Assembly: GCF_004403185.1 (NCBI RefSeq)
Contig: NZ_SOHJ01000004.1
Coordinates: 248,001 to 312,000 of the forward strand
Length of the DNA stretch: 64,000 nucleotides
Direction of reading: 5' to 3'
DNA from: Cryobacterium suzukii
GTDB taxonomy: Bacteria > Actinomycetota > Actinomycetes > Actinomycetales > Microbacteriaceae
In this document: positions 27,341 to 36,053 of the stretch, piece by piece
Position numbering within the stretch: position 1 is the stretch's first letter
Layout of the letters: every line of letters begins with the position of its first letter
Made by a program: the position numbers and the translations under genes
The notes under the pieces: model-generated
The model's input: the letters and a program-made list of their open reading frames with translations, nothing else
What the model was told of the DNA's origin: nothing
Databases searched by the model: none

Positions 27341-27419
27341 TGCGCTTTGCAATGCGGTTGGGCGGCCGTCTCCCGCGGAGCTGGTGGCCGCGAGGCCGCG
27401 CAGCGCCTAGCGTTAAGCC

Positions 27420-28709
27420 ATGGCTATTCCTCCCCTCGTCGAGCCCATTGATCGGCTTACCGCTTCAGAATCCGTGCGCACCGCCCGCCAGCGCCGCCTC
27501 CCGCAGCTCAATGAACTCGGTCAGCGCCGCCTCGCCAACGCCCGGGTGCTCGTGCTCGGCGCCGGTGGGCTCGGCTCCCCCGCCCTGCTCTACCTCGCAG
27601 CGGCCGGCGTTGGCACCATCGGCATCGTCGACGGTGACGACGTGGAACCGAGCAACCTGCAGCGCCAGATCGTTCACGGGCAAGCGGATGTCGGCCGCCC
27701 CAAGGTAGACAGCGCCGCCGAGCGCATCGCCGAGATCGCTCCGGAAACCACGGTCGTACGGCACTCCGAGCGTCTCGTGGCGAGCAACGCGGCCGAGATC
27801 ATCGGCGGCTACGACATCGTCATTGACGGCACCGACAACTTTCCGACCCGGTTCCTCGTGAACGACACCTGCGCGCGGCTAGGGCTGCCGCTGGTGTGGG
27901 CATCCGTTTTGCGATTCGACGCTCAGCTCTCGGTGTTCTGGGCCACTCCGCCGGCTGGTAGCGGCGTCACCGGAGTGCATCTGCGCGACCTGTTTCCGAC
28001 GCCACCGGCCGAGGGCGAGGTGCCCAACTGCGCCGACGCCGGTGTGCTCGGCGCACTGTGCGGCCAGGTCGGGTCGCTCATGGCGACCGAAACCATCAAG
28101 CTCATCACCGGGATCGGCTCGCCGCTGATCGGTCGCGTGCTCGTGATCGACGCGTTGTCGGGTCGGTTCAGCGAGATTCCGTTGCTCGGAACCGGTATTG
28201 CCGCCGAGCCGACCGCCGCCGAGATTGCCGCCGAGCTCGCTCAGGCTGCCATGACGAGCACCCCGGAGGTCTCGAGCGTGGAACTTGCCGGGCGCCTCGC
28301 CGCCCAGAGTGCCGGTACCGACAAATTTCTCGTCGTGGACGTGCGCGAGCCGAGTGAATTCGCCGAGAGCTCTATTCCGACGGCCCAGCTGCTGCCCATC
28401 GGTGAGCTTCTCACCGATGGTGTGCTCTCGGACAGTGGCCGAGCCGCGCTGCCCGAAGACACCCCCCTGATCGTGCACTGCCACGCCGGCGGCCGGGCCG
28501 CCCGCGCCGCGAGCGCGCTGCGCGAGGCGGGATTCACCGATGTGTCGGTGCTCAGCGGCGGGATCCTCGCCTGGGATGACCTCGTCACCGCCGGGGGCGC
28601 CCCGGGTTTCGGCAGCCGCTGGAGCTCAGCAGAGCCCGTCCCGGCGGGGCGGCACGCCTCGGCGAGCGACGACGCCGGCACCGCCGACCAGTCCGACAGC
28701 CAGGTCTAA
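27420..28709 (+). CDS. moeZ: MoeZ-type adenylyltransferase/sulfurtransferase (ThiF plus rhodanese)
   Basis: Activates sulfur-carrier proteins such as MoaD by adenylating their C-terminal glycine and then transferring sulfur. The ThiF/E1 domain (about residues 20-265) has VLVLGAGGLGSP, DGDDVEPSNLQRQ and IDGTDNFPTR. VPNCADAGVLGALCGQ matches the cysteine region of actinobacterial MoeZ. The rhodanese domain (about 285-400) ends with the active-site cysteine in IVHCHAGGRAARA. It opens the plus-strand Moco operon and its partner MoaD is encoded at 31630. Confidence 0.93.
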   Translation: MAIPPLVEPIDRLTASESVRTARQRRLPQLNELGQRRLANARVLVLGAGGLGSPALLYLAAAGVGTIGIVDGDDVEPSNLQRQIVHGQADVGRPKVDSAAERIAEIAPETTVVRHSERLVASNAAEIIGGYDIVIDGTDNFPTRFLVNDTCARLGLPLVWASVLRFDAQLSVFWATPPAGSGVTGVHLRDLFPTPPAEGEVPNCADAGVLGALCGQVGSLMATETIKLITGIGSPLIGRVLVIDALSGRFSEIPLLGTGIAAEPTAAEIAAELAQAAMTSTPEVSSVELAGRLAAQSAGTDKFLVVDVREPSEFAESSIPTAQLLPIGELLTDGVLSDSGRAALPEDTPLIVHCHAGGRAARAASALREAGFTDVSVLSGGILAWDDLVTAGGAPGFGSRWSSAEPVPAGRHASASDDAGTADQSDSQV

Positions 28710-28712
28710 CCC

Positions 28713-30026
28713 GTGACCGACATCGAACACACACACGGGCACTCGCACACCGAGCGGGCGGATGCCTGCGCACCCGCCGCGACCGCACGCAGCGTTTCCG
28801 AGCAACTCGCGATCGTGCTCGGTAGTGTCGATCCCCTGCCGCCGGTGCGGGTCGAGCTCGACGAGGCCAGCGGGCTCGTGCTGGCCGAAGACGTACTCAC
28901 GGTGACCGATACACCTCCCTTCGACAACTCCGCGATGGACGGCTACGCCGTGATCCGCGCTGACCTGCTCGAAGCATCCGCCCACAACCCGATAACCCTG
29001 CCCGTCGTGGCCGACCTCGCTGCCGGCACTGACCAGAACCCCGCTCTGGCTCCCGGGCAGGTCGCGCGCATCATGACGGGCGCGCCGATTCCCGACGGGG
29101 CGGATGCCGTCGTGCCGATCGAAGACACCGACCAGGGCACCGAGCAGGTCACCATCGTTCGAGCGCCCGAGCCCGCGGCGCACGTTCGCCGGGCCGGCGA
29201 AGACGCCCACGCCGGTGACCGGGTGCTGCGGTCGGGCAGCGTGCTCTGGCCCACCCGGGTCGCCGCAGCGGCGAGCGCCGGAACCAGCTCCGTACTCGTG
29301 CACCCTGCTCCTCGGGTGGCCGTCATCTCGACGGGCAGCGAACTGGTCGCTCCCGGCAGCCCGACGCGTCGCGGGCAGATTCCCGATTCGAACTCCTTTC
29401 TGCTGTCGGCGGCCGTCGCCGAGGCCGGCGGTATTCCCGCTCGGATCGGCGCCGTGCCCGACGACGATGACGTGCTGCGCGCGGTGTTGACCGAGCTCGC
29501 TGGCAGGGTCGACGTGATCGTGCTCTCCGGCGGGGTGAGCGTCGGAGCGTACGACGTGGTCAAAGCCGTGCTGAAGCCGCTCGGCACCGTCGACTTCGGA
29601 CCGGTCAAAATGCAACCCGGTAAGCCGCAGGGGTTCGGACGCTGGCCCTCCACCGGAAACGCGCCCGGACCGCTGATCTTCGCCCTGCCGGGCAACCCGG
29701 TCAGCGCCTACGTGTCGTTCGAGGTGTTCGTGCGGCCCGCGCTGCGGCGTCTGCTGGGCCACGAGACCCTGCAGCGGCGCACCGTCACGGCGACCGTCGT
29801 CGATGGCTGGCGTTCCCCGCCCGGACGCGCCCAGTTCATGCCCGTCATCGTCACGCACCGCACCGACGGCACCGAAGACGGGATCGAAGCACGCCCGGCC
29901 TCCCGCGGCGGGTCGGGTTCGCACCTCGTCGCCGGCCTCGCGCAGTCCAACGGACTCGCCATCATCGCCGAAGACACGACTCAGGTTCGCGGCGGCGACC
30001 TCATCACTGTCATGCTGACATCATGA
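28713..30026 (+). CDS. moeA: Molybdopterin molybdenumtransferase
   Basis: Inserts molybdenum into adenylylated molybdopterin. The 437-residue protein starts (GTG 28713) with an unusual His-rich stretch ([15 protein letters not shown]) before the canonical MoeA domains. [48 protein letters not shown] and [12 protein letters not shown] are all present, as is [15 protein letters not shown] in the MoCF-binding domain. It begins three bases after moeZ and overlaps moaC by four bases. Confidence 0.95.
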   Translation: MTDIEHTHGHSHTERADACAPAATARSVSEQLAIVLGSVDPLPPVRVELDEASGLVLAEDVLTVTDTPPFDNSAMDGYAVIRADLLEASAHNPITLPVVADLAAGTDQNPALAPGQVARIMTGAPIPDGADAVVPIEDTDQGTEQVTIVRAPEPAAHVRRAGEDAHAGDRVLRSGSVLWPTRVAAAASAGTSSVLVHPAPRVAVISTGSELVAPGSPTRRGQIPDSNSFLLSAAVAEAGGIPARIGAVPDDDDVLRAVLTELAGRVDVIVLSGGVSVGAYDVVKAVLKPLGTVDFGPVKMQPGKPQGFGRWPSTGNAPGPLIFALPGNPVSAYVSFEVFVRPALRRLLGHETLQRRTVTATVVDGWRSPPGRAQFMPVIVTHRTDGTEDGIEARPASRGGSGSHLVAGLAQSNGLAIIAEDTTQVRGGDLITVMLTS

Positions 30027-30532
30027 CGCACACCACCGACACGACCGGAGCGCCCATGCCCGCACAGCTGTTCACCCACCTCGACTCGGCCGGACAGGCT
30101 CGCATGGTCGACGTGACCAATAAGGTTCCAACCGTGCGCAGCGCCACCGCCGCCGGTTTCGTGCGCTGTGGCGCGACAGTGATCGCCGCCCTCCGTGACG
30201 GCACCGCGCCCAAGGGCGACGTGCTCGCCGTGGCCCGCATCGCCGGAATCCAGGGCGCCAAGAAGACCGCCGACCTGCTTCCACTGGCCCATGTGATCGG
30301 CGTGCACGGCGCTGTCGTCGACCTTGTCGTCGAAGATGACGGCGTCAGCATCAGCGCCACCGTGCGCACCGCTGACCGCACCGGCGTCGAAATGGAGGCG
30401 TTCACCGCCGTCTCGGTCGCCGCCCTCGCCGTCGTTGACATGGTCAAGGGCCTCGATAAATCCGTCACGATCGAGAACGTGCGCCTGCTCGCCAAGAGCG
30501 GCGGCAAGAGCGGCGACTGGCTGCGCGCTTGA
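30023..30532 (+). CDS. moaC: Cyclic pyranopterin monophosphate synthase
   Basis: With MoaA, converts GTP to cyclic pyranopterin monophosphate; MoaC does the second step. The 169-residue protein has [29 protein letters not shown] and [27 protein letters not shown] signature segments. A 20-residue extension precedes the domain; an internal ATG at residue 12 is possible. No moaA is in the window. Confidence 0.94.
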   Translation: MTHTTDTTGAPMPAQLFTHLDSAGQARMVDVTNKVPTVRSATAAGFVRCGATVIAALRDGTAPKGDVLAVARIAGIQGAKKTADLLPLAHVIGVHGAVVDLVVEDDGVSISATVRTADRTGVEMEAFTAVSVAALAVVDMVKGLDKSVTIENVRLLAKSGGKSGDWLRA

Positions 30533-30665
30533 CCCGGCCAGCTTCCGGCACATTCGCCGCTCAGAACGGATGCCCCGCCACGGGCGCGCCCACATGCGGT
30601 AGCCGCGCCGCCGGTTACCGTAGCGCGCACCGAAATCAGGCGCGCCCATCTGCCCGGCAGGCAGC

Positions 30666-31361
30666 GTGAGTTCACCTGCCGGCGTCACGGTCGATTTGAT
30701 CGTGCTCGCCGGCGGCCGCGGAAGCCGACTTGGCGGCGCGCTCAAGCCTGCGGTCGAGGTGGCCGGGCGCACCCTGCTCTCCCGGGTTCTCGACGCTCGC
30801 CCGGTCGCCCGGAACGCTGTCGTCGTCGGCCCGCCCGCCGCTCGGCCCGCCGCTGGCGAGCGATCGAGCGATGCCCTGATCTGGGCCCTCGAGGATCCAC
30901 CGTTCGGCGGCCCGGTGGCCGGCATCGCGGCCGGCCTCAGAGCGCTTGAGACGACCTCCGATGCACCCGCCGACTGGGTGCTCGTACTCGCCTGCGATCT
31001 GCCCTGGGGAGCGGATGCCGCGCGCCTGCTCGTCGCGGCAGCATCCGCTCTCGACACCGTCGGTGAACAGACCGTCGGTGAACAGACCGAGGGCGTGCAC
31101 CTCACCGACGACACCGGTCACGCCCAATGGCTTGCCGGGATCTACCGGACACCCGCCCTGCGCGCCGCCGCGAACCGACTGGGCGATCGCGTCAATGGTG
31201 CCAGCATGCGTGAACTGCTCGCGGGACTCAACCTTGCGGGGCTGCTGGACGACTCCGAAGCCGGTGCTGACGTGGACACGTGGGAGGATGTTGAGAGCAG
31301 CACCGCTCGCTTGGCCGCTGCTCCGACAAATCAGCCCGACCCGAGGAGTGACCCCGAATGA
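30666..31361 (+). CDS. mobA: Molybdenum cofactor guanylyltransferase-like protein
   Basis: Nucleotidyltransferase expected to attach GMP (or a related nucleotide) to molybdenum cofactor, giving the bis-MGD form used by NarG. The N-terminal loop LAGGRGSRLGG followed by KPAVEVAGRTLL and the VLACDLPWGA metal-binding strand fit MobA. An internal perfect duplication of 15 bases (31056-31085) gives VGEQTVGEQT. A 133-base gap after moaC shows no other gene. The stop overlaps the next gene by four bases. Confidence 0.85.
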   Translation: MSSPAGVTVDLIVLAGGRGSRLGGALKPAVEVAGRTLLSRVLDARPVARNAVVVGPPAARPAAGERSSDALIWALEDPPFGGPVAGIAAGLRALETTSDAPADWVLVLACDLPWGADAARLLVAAASALDTVGEQTVGEQTEGVHLTDDTGHAQWLAGIYRTPALRAAANRLGDRVNGASMRELLAGLNLAGLLDDSEAGADVDTWEDVESSTARLAAAPTNQPDPRSDPE

Positions 31362-31630
31362 GCTCTACACCGTTGCCTCCCGAAGCGCTCGACGAGTGGC
31401 TCACGGCCCTCGCCGATCGGCTCCAGCTCGACCCGGCCGACGTGCCAGTGGGAGACCTGCTCGATGCGGCCCGCGACATTGCCCACAACGTGGCCCGGCC
31501 GGCCGCTCCGCTGAGCACCTTCCTGATCGGCCTCGCTGCCGCGAAGAACGGTGGCACGGGCGCCGATATCGAAGCTGCCTGCGCCGCCGCGAGCGAACTC
31601 GCCCGCGACTGGGCCCCCGAGAAGCTCTGA
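31358..31630 (+). CDS. Small DUF6457-like protein
   Basis: A 90-residue acidic helical protein (LDEWLTALADRLQLDP..LLDAARDIAHNVARPAAPLSTFLIGLAA). Proteins of this type are found in actinobacterial molybdenum-cofactor operons next to mobA; the role is unknown. ATGA overlap with mobA and TGATG overlap with moaD, plus a GAGGAG ribosome site, show it is a real coupled gene. Confidence 0.75.
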   Translation: MSSTPLPPEALDEWLTALADRLQLDPADVPVGDLLDAARDIAHNVARPAAPLSTFLIGLAAAKNGGTGADIEAACAAASELARDWAPEKL

Positions 31631-31869
31631 TGGCGACCCTGCGATTCTTTGCCGGCGCAGCCGAAGCCGCCGAGACCGAAACGGCCACGCTCGACGCGAA
31701 CACCATCGGTGAGCTGCGGGCCAAACTCGGCGAGGCCTACGGCACCGAGTTCATGCGCGTGCTGGGACTGTGTTCCCTGCTGGTGAACGGCGCCCGCGCC
31801 GGCGATGACGCGGTCGCGCTCGCGCCCACCGACGCGGTCGACGTACTCCCGCCCTTCGCCGGCGGCTGA
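31630..31869 (+). CDS. moaD: Molybdopterin synthase sulfur-carrier subunit
   Basis: A 79-residue ubiquitin-like protein ending in the diagnostic Gly-Gly (VDVLPPFAGG), whose C-terminus is thiocarboxylated by MoeZ and delivers sulfur to cyclic pyranopterin on MoaE. ATG at 31630 shares one base with the preceding stop. It is the last gene of the plus-strand Moco operon and converges with moaE. Confidence 0.92.
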   Translation: MATLRFFAGAAEAAETETATLDANTIGELRAKLGEAYGTEFMRVLGLCSLLVNGARAGDDAVALAPTDAVDVLPPFAGG

Positions 31870-31917
31870 AAACCCCAGATCGACGGCAGATCTCCGCCGT
31901 TCTGAACCAGTCCTGAA

Positions 31918-32340
31918 CTACAAACCAACCCAGGAATGCGTTCCGTCGACCTCGTACTGCTTCTTCCAGATCGGAACCTCTGCCTTCACGGCCTCGACGA
32001 GACTCTCACAGGCCGCAAAGGCGTCGCCGCGGTGCGCGCTCGCGACGACCGCGACGAGGGCGAGGTCACCGACCTCGAGGTGTCCGATGCGGTGACTGAC
32101 CGCCAGCACCACGAGCGGATGTTTCTCCCGCACCCGGTCAGCGATCTCACCGATAATGCGCCCCGCGTCGGGATGCGCACTGTAGTCGAGGCCCGTAACG
32201 CGGCCGGACGCATCCGGATCGTGATCGCGCACCTGCCCGATGAACGTCACCACTGCGCCGTGGGTCGCATCGGAGACCGCCAAAAGGTGCTCACCCACAT
32301 CGAGCAGCGACTCGGTGACCAGAGCGAAACCAGCAGCCAT
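31918..32340 (-). CDS. moaE: Molybdopterin synthase catalytic subunit
   Basis: Catalyses sulfur insertion into cyclic pyranopterin monophosphate with MoaD. The 140-residue protein has GAVVTFIGQVRDHD, LDYSAHPDAGRIIGEIA, VSHRIGHLEVGDLALVAVV and AEVPIWKKQYEVDG, the MoaE signatures including the catalytic lysines. ATG 32340 shares one base with the mog stop (TGATG). Confidence 0.95.
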   Translation of the reverse strand: MAAGFALVTESLLDVGEHLLAVSDATHGAVVTFIGQVRDHDPDASGRVTGLDYSAHPDAGRIIGEIADRVREKHPLVVLAVSHRIGHLEVGDLALVAVVASAHRGDAFAACESLVEAVKAEVPIWKKQYEVDGTHSWVGL

Positions 32341-32855
32341 CAGTGGTCTCCCCCGTCGAGCTGATCGATGATGTGCCGCACGAGCGGCGCAAGAATGGCC
32401 ACACCGTCGCGCACCGCACCGGTCGAACCGGGCAGGTTCACGACCAAGGCACCGTTGTTGCCGACAGAATCGGCGATGCCGGCGATGCCGCGGGACAGCA
32501 CCGCGGTGGGGATCGTCGCGGCGCTCAACGCGCGCATCCGTTCGGAGATTCCCGGCAGAATCGTGTGGAGCACGGTCGCCGTGCCCTCGGGGGTGAGGTC
32601 GCGCGCCGACACGCCGGTGCCGCCGGTCGTCACAATGAGGCGGGCACCATCGCCGAGCGCGGCCAAGATCGCTCCCGCCACACTCTCGATTCCGTCGGGC
32701 ACCACCCGCGGCAGCCCGCACGGAATGCCGACCTCCGCGAGCGCATCGACGGTGGCCGGACCCGACCGGTCTTCGCGCTCCCCGCGCGACGAACGATCAG
32801 ACACGGTGATCACGACGGCCCCGAGTTCGGCACCAAGCTTGAGCTGAGTTTTCAC
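32340..32855 (-). CDS. mog: Molybdopterin adenylyltransferase (MogA/MoaB type)
   Basis: Adenylates molybdopterin before metal insertion by MoeA. The 171-residue protein has AVVITVSDRSSRGEREDRSGP, LIVTTGGTGVSARDLTPEGT and the NLPGSTGAVRDGV loop of the MoCF domain. It forms a two-gene minus-strand unit with moaE, divergent from narK. Confidence 0.93.
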   Translation of the reverse strand: MKTQLKLGAELGAVVITVSDRSSRGEREDRSGPATVDALAEVGIPCGLPRVVPDGIESVAGAILAALGDGARLIVTTGGTGVSARDLTPEGTATVLHTILPGISERMRALSAATIPTAVLSRGIAGIADSVGNNGALVVNLPGSTGAVRDGVAILAPLVRHIIDQLDGGDH

Positions 32856-33015
32856 CGTTCTACAGTACCGCGACGCAGCCGGCCTGGTTCGGCTGCCGGC
32901 ATCCGCTCTGGGCCAAAATCATTTGTCACGGTGTTTGCGCGGTGCAAGCCGAACGGCAAAAGAACAGGCTGGTCACGAAGCGGGCCGTATGCCCGACAAC
33001 CAGCCGAGGAAGCCC

Positions 33016-34341
33016 ATGTCAACCGTCTTACCACCACGCGTTACGTCCACGCTGAAGCCGGACCTCTCCAACTGGGATCCGGAACACGACGAAACGTGGG
33101 ATTCGCGCCTCGCCTGGCGCACCCTGTGGATCACCACCTTCAGCATGACCCTCGGCTTCGCCGCCTGGTACCTGGTCAGCGCGATCGCCCCGCGCCTGAA
33201 CGACATCGGCTTCGACCTCAGCACCAGTCAGCTGTACTGGCTGGTCGCGCTGCCGGGCCTCGCCGCCGGCCTCCTGCGTCTCGTCTTCATGTTTCTACCG
33301 CCGATTCTCGGCACCCGCGTACTCGTCGCCCTGTCGAGCGCCCTTCTGCTGTTGCCGATGATCGGCTGGACCCTGGTCGCCCGCGACGTCTCCACCCCCT
33401 ACTGGGTCCTGCTGGCGCTCTCGTTCGCCGCGGGTATCGGCGGCGGCAGCTTCTCGGGGTTCATGGCGTCGACGAGCTATTTCTTCCCCAAGCGCCTGGC
33501 CGGAACCGCCCTCGGCCTGCAGGCGGGGCTCGGCAACTTCGGCATCGGCCTCATTCAGCTGCTCACTCCGTGGGTGGTCGGTTTCGGTCTGCTCGGCACC
33601 GCTGTGCTTACCCCGGAGAGCGATTCAAGCGGTGAGCTGGTCTGGCTGCACAACGGCGGCCTCGTACTCATTCCCTGGGTGATCCTCGCGGTCGTCCTCG
33701 CCCTCCTCTTTCTCAAGCGCGTGCCGATCAAGGCCAACTTCAAACAGCAGCTCGACATCTTCCAGGTCAAGCACACCTGGATCATGACCGCCATCTACCT
33801 CATGAGCTTCGGCGCGTTCAGCGGCCTGGCCGCGCAGATGGGCCTGATCATTCTCAACGTTTACGGCGACTTTCCGGATGCTCCCAACCCGCTCGCCTTC
33901 GCCTTCATCGGCCCCGTCGTCGGCGCCCTCGTACGCGCTGCGTCTGGCCCGCTCTGCGACCGGTTCGGCGGCGCTATCTTCACCTTCATCGGCGGCGCCG
34001 GCATGGCCGTCGGAACCCTTGTCACCGTGTTCTTTCTCACCCCGACAAGCGTCGAGGAGTTCTCCGGCTTTCTCACCGGCATGATCATCATCTTCTTCTT
34101 TTCCGGCCTGGCCAATGCCGGAACGTTCAAGCAGATGCCGATGATCTTCCCCAAGCGTCAGGCCGGCGGAGCAATCGGCTGGACCGCAGCGATCGCCGCC
34201 TTCGGACCGTTCATCGTGGGCATGGCCCTCACCGCCATGAGCCCGACCGCCTTCTTCATCGGCTGTTCCGCGTTCTGCGTGCTCTGCACGGGGCTGGCCT
34301 GGTTCTATTACGCGCGGCCCGGCGCACCCAACCCGAGCTGA
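33016..34341 (+). CDS. narK: NarK-type nitrate/nitrite transporter (major facilitator)
   Basis: Imports nitrate and/or exports nitrite. The 441-residue protein has about 12 membrane helices, an N-terminal WRTLWITTFSMTLGFAAWYLV helix, and the nitrate-signature-like stretches AGIGGGSFSGFMASTSYFFPKR and NAGTFKQMPMIFPKRQAGGA typical of the NNP family. ATG at 33016 is chosen for its GAGGA box six bases upstream. It lies between Moco genes and narGHJI, and is followed by a strong terminator. Confidence 0.93.
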   Translation: MSTVLPPRVTSTLKPDLSNWDPEHDETWDSRLAWRTLWITTFSMTLGFAAWYLVSAIAPRLNDIGFDLSTSQLYWLVALPGLAAGLLRLVFMFLPPILGTRVLVALSSALLLLPMIGWTLVARDVSTPYWVLLALSFAAGIGGGSFSGFMASTSYFFPKRLAGTALGLQAGLGNFGIGLIQLLTPWVVGFGLLGTAVLTPESDSSGELVWLHNGGLVLIPWVILAVVLALLFLKRVPIKANFKQQLDIFQVKHTWIMTAIYLMSFGAFSGLAAQMGLIILNVYGDFPDAPNPLAFAFIGPVVGALVRAASGPLCDRFGGAIFTFIGGAGMAVGTLVTVFFLTPTSVEEFSGFLTGMIIIFFFSGLANAGTFKQMPMIFPKRQAGGAIGWTAAIAAFGPFIVGMALTAMSPTAFFIGCSAFCVLCTGLAWFYYARPGAPNPS

Positions 34342-34355
34342 CGCTCCCTCCAACG

Positions 34356-34398
34356 ACCCGAAGTCCCCTTCTCCTCCAGCGGGGGGCTTCGGGTTTTT
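34356..34398 (+). terminator. Rho-independent terminator after narK
   Basis: CCCGAAGTCCCC and GGGGGGCTTCGGG pair around a 12-base loop and are followed by TTTTTT. It directly follows the narK stop. Confidence 0.9.
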
Positions 34399-34440
34399 TC
34401 CTGCCAGCACGCAGGTCATACTGAAAGGAGGAGGTCAACG

Positions 34441-34578
34441 ATGACCAGAGATGAAGAAACACCAGGCGGCGACCCGGTCTGTTGGCTCGAACAGGTCTGC
34501 CCGGAGTGTGGCGCCTACGTCTCCGGCGAGTTGCCGGCCACCTGCTGGCGTTGCGACACGGTGGTCTCGCCGAGCTGA
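34441..34578 (+). CDS. 45-residue zinc-ribbon (double CxxC) small protein
   Basis: A short ORF with an excellent ribosome site (AAAGGAGGAGGTCAACG then ATG). The product has 45 residues, with CPEC and CWRC spaced by 12 residues (CPECGAYVSGELPATCWRC), a zinc-ribbon or rubredoxin-like knuckle, plus one extra cysteine at residue 14. The N-terminus is acidic. It sits behind the narK terminator and 142 bases upstream of the reductase gene, with no obvious terminator between. It may be a small metal-binding or electron-transfer partner; function unknown. Confidence 0.7.
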   Translation: MTRDEETPGGDPVCWLEQVCPECGAYVSGELPATCWRCDTVVSPS

Positions 34579-34720
34579 GCCCGCGCGGGGCATCCGTCAC
34601 CCGCCCCGGCAAAACGGATGCCGCACCATTACGGATGCGGGGCACCGGGCTCCCGCACAGACCCCGCCGCAGGTGCCAAACGCTGTACAGTCAGAGCACG
34701 CTTCGAGGGAGGACCACGCT

Positions 34721-35950
34721 ATGGTCGACCAGCAGACTTTTGTGATCGTCGGGGCGTCGCTCGCTGGCGCGAGTGCAGCGCACGCGCTGCGCGATGAGGG
34801 CTTCGATGGTGAGATTCATCTGATCGGGGCCGAGGAACACCTTCCGTACAGTCGGCCGCCGCTGTCGAAGGAGTATCTCGCCGGCACCGCCGACCGGGCG
34901 TCGGTCTTTGTCGAGAGCAAGAGCTGGTACGCCGACCGCGACGTGCAGTTTCACCCCGGTACGCGAGCGGTCGACCTCGACCTGGCGGCACACCGGGTCA
35001 GCACCGATGATGGCCAATCCAGGCGCTACGACCGGCTGCTGCTGGCCACCGGCTCGCGGCCCCGACGCCTGACCGTGCCGGGCGCAACCCTCGGCGGGGT
35101 GCACTATCTGCGCACCCTCGATGACTCCGAACTTCTGCATTCCCTGCTGGCCGACGGCGGCAAACGTCTCGTCGTCGTGGGGTCCGGTTGGATCGGCCTG
35201 GAAGTTGCCGCGACGGCTCGAACTTTCGGCAATGAGGTGACCGTGCTTGAGCGCGGCGCGGTGCCGCTCGCGGCGGCTCTTGGCGACGAACTGGGCAACC
35301 TGTTCGCTACCCTGCACGAGCACAATGGGGTGGTCATCCGCCGCTCCGTGAGCGTCGAAAGCCTGGTCGGGAGCGACGGCCAGGTCACCGGCGTACTGCT
35401 CGCCGGCGGTGAAACGGTGCCCGCCGACCTCGTGCTGGTGGGCATCGGCGCCGTTCCGAACGTGGAGCTGGCCCAGAAAGCACAGCTCGTGGTCGACAAT
35501 GGAATCCTGGTCTCCGCGAGCCTGCAAACGAGCGATCCGCACGTCTTTGCGGCCGGAGACGTGGCCAACGCCGAGCATCCGCTGATTTCGCAACGCCTAC
35601 GCAGTGAACACTGGGCCAATGCCCTCAACGGAGGCCCGGCTGCCGCCAAGGCGATGCTTGGCCAGAACGTCTCCTTCGACGCCATCCCGTACTTCTACAC
35701 CGACCAGTTCGACCTCGGCATGGAGTATTCCGGCTTCGGCCCGCTCACTCGCGGCGCCGATCTGGTCTACCGCGGCGACCCCGCGAGCGGCGAGTTCATC
35801 GTTTTCTGGCAGAACGCCGGCCGCGTGGTCGCCGGCATGAACGTCAATGTCTGGGACGTCAACGACGCCGTGCAGGCGCTCATTCGTCGGGCCGAGCCGA
35901 TCGATCCGGCCCGACTCGCCGACGAATCGATCCCCCTCGACCAGGTCTAG
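34721..35950 (+). CDS. FAD-dependent NAD(P)H reductase, ferredoxin/rubredoxin reductase type
   Basis: A 409-residue pyridine-nucleotide-disulfide-type flavoprotein. It has the FAD loop VIVGASLAGASAAHALR, the YSRPPLSKEYL segment typical of ferredoxin reductases of oxygenase systems, the NAD(P) loop LVVVGSGWIGLEVAA, and the second FAD motif VFAAGDVAN. There is no redox CxxxxC. ATG at 34721 follows GAGGGAGG. Its electron partner is unknown; the zinc-ribbon protein upstream is a candidate. The hairpin at 35985-36033 ends this unit. Confidence 0.88.
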   Translation: MVDQQTFVIVGASLAGASAAHALRDEGFDGEIHLIGAEEHLPYSRPPLSKEYLAGTADRASVFVESKSWYADRDVQFHPGTRAVDLDLAAHRVSTDDGQSRRYDRLLLATGSRPRRLTVPGATLGGVHYLRTLDDSELLHSLLADGGKRLVVVGSGWIGLEVAATARTFGNEVTVLERGAVPLAAALGDELGNLFATLHEHNGVVIRRSVSVESLVGSDGQVTGVLLAGGETVPADLVLVGIGAVPNVELAQKAQLVVDNGILVSASLQTSDPHVFAAGDVANAEHPLISQRLRSEHWANALNGGPAAAKAMLGQNVSFDAIPYFYTDQFDLGMEYSGFGPLTRGADLVYRGDPASGEFIVFWQNAGRVVAGMNVNVWDVNDAVQALIRRAEPIDPARLADESIPLDQV

Positions 35951-35984
35951 CGGCCCTAGCGGATGCCCTTTCGTCTCGCGCGAA

Positions 35985-36033
35985 GGGGCGCAAATCGATC
36001 TTAGAAGGCTGTTCTTTGATCGATTTGCGCCCC
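35985..36033. terminator. Bidirectional hairpin between convergent genes
   Basis: A 16-base perfect stem GGGGCGCAAATCGATC / GATCGATTTGCGCCCC with a 17-base loop sits between the reductase stop and the dicarboxylate symporter stop. There is no long T-tract; the position favours shared termination. Confidence 0.65.
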
Positions 36034-36053
36034 GTCAGTCCAGCCCGGGCGAG

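Noticed and set aside
27130..27419. Molybdenum-cofactor riboswitch upstream of moeZ
   Set aside because: The gap contains the TAACTCCTGCAA inverted repeat but no recognisable Moco riboswitch core; the structure is shared with the lysC-asd gap, which has no Moco link.
30533..30665. Possible small gene between moaC and mobA
   Set aside because: No ORF with a ribosome site was found; only repeated GGCGCGCCCA words were seen.
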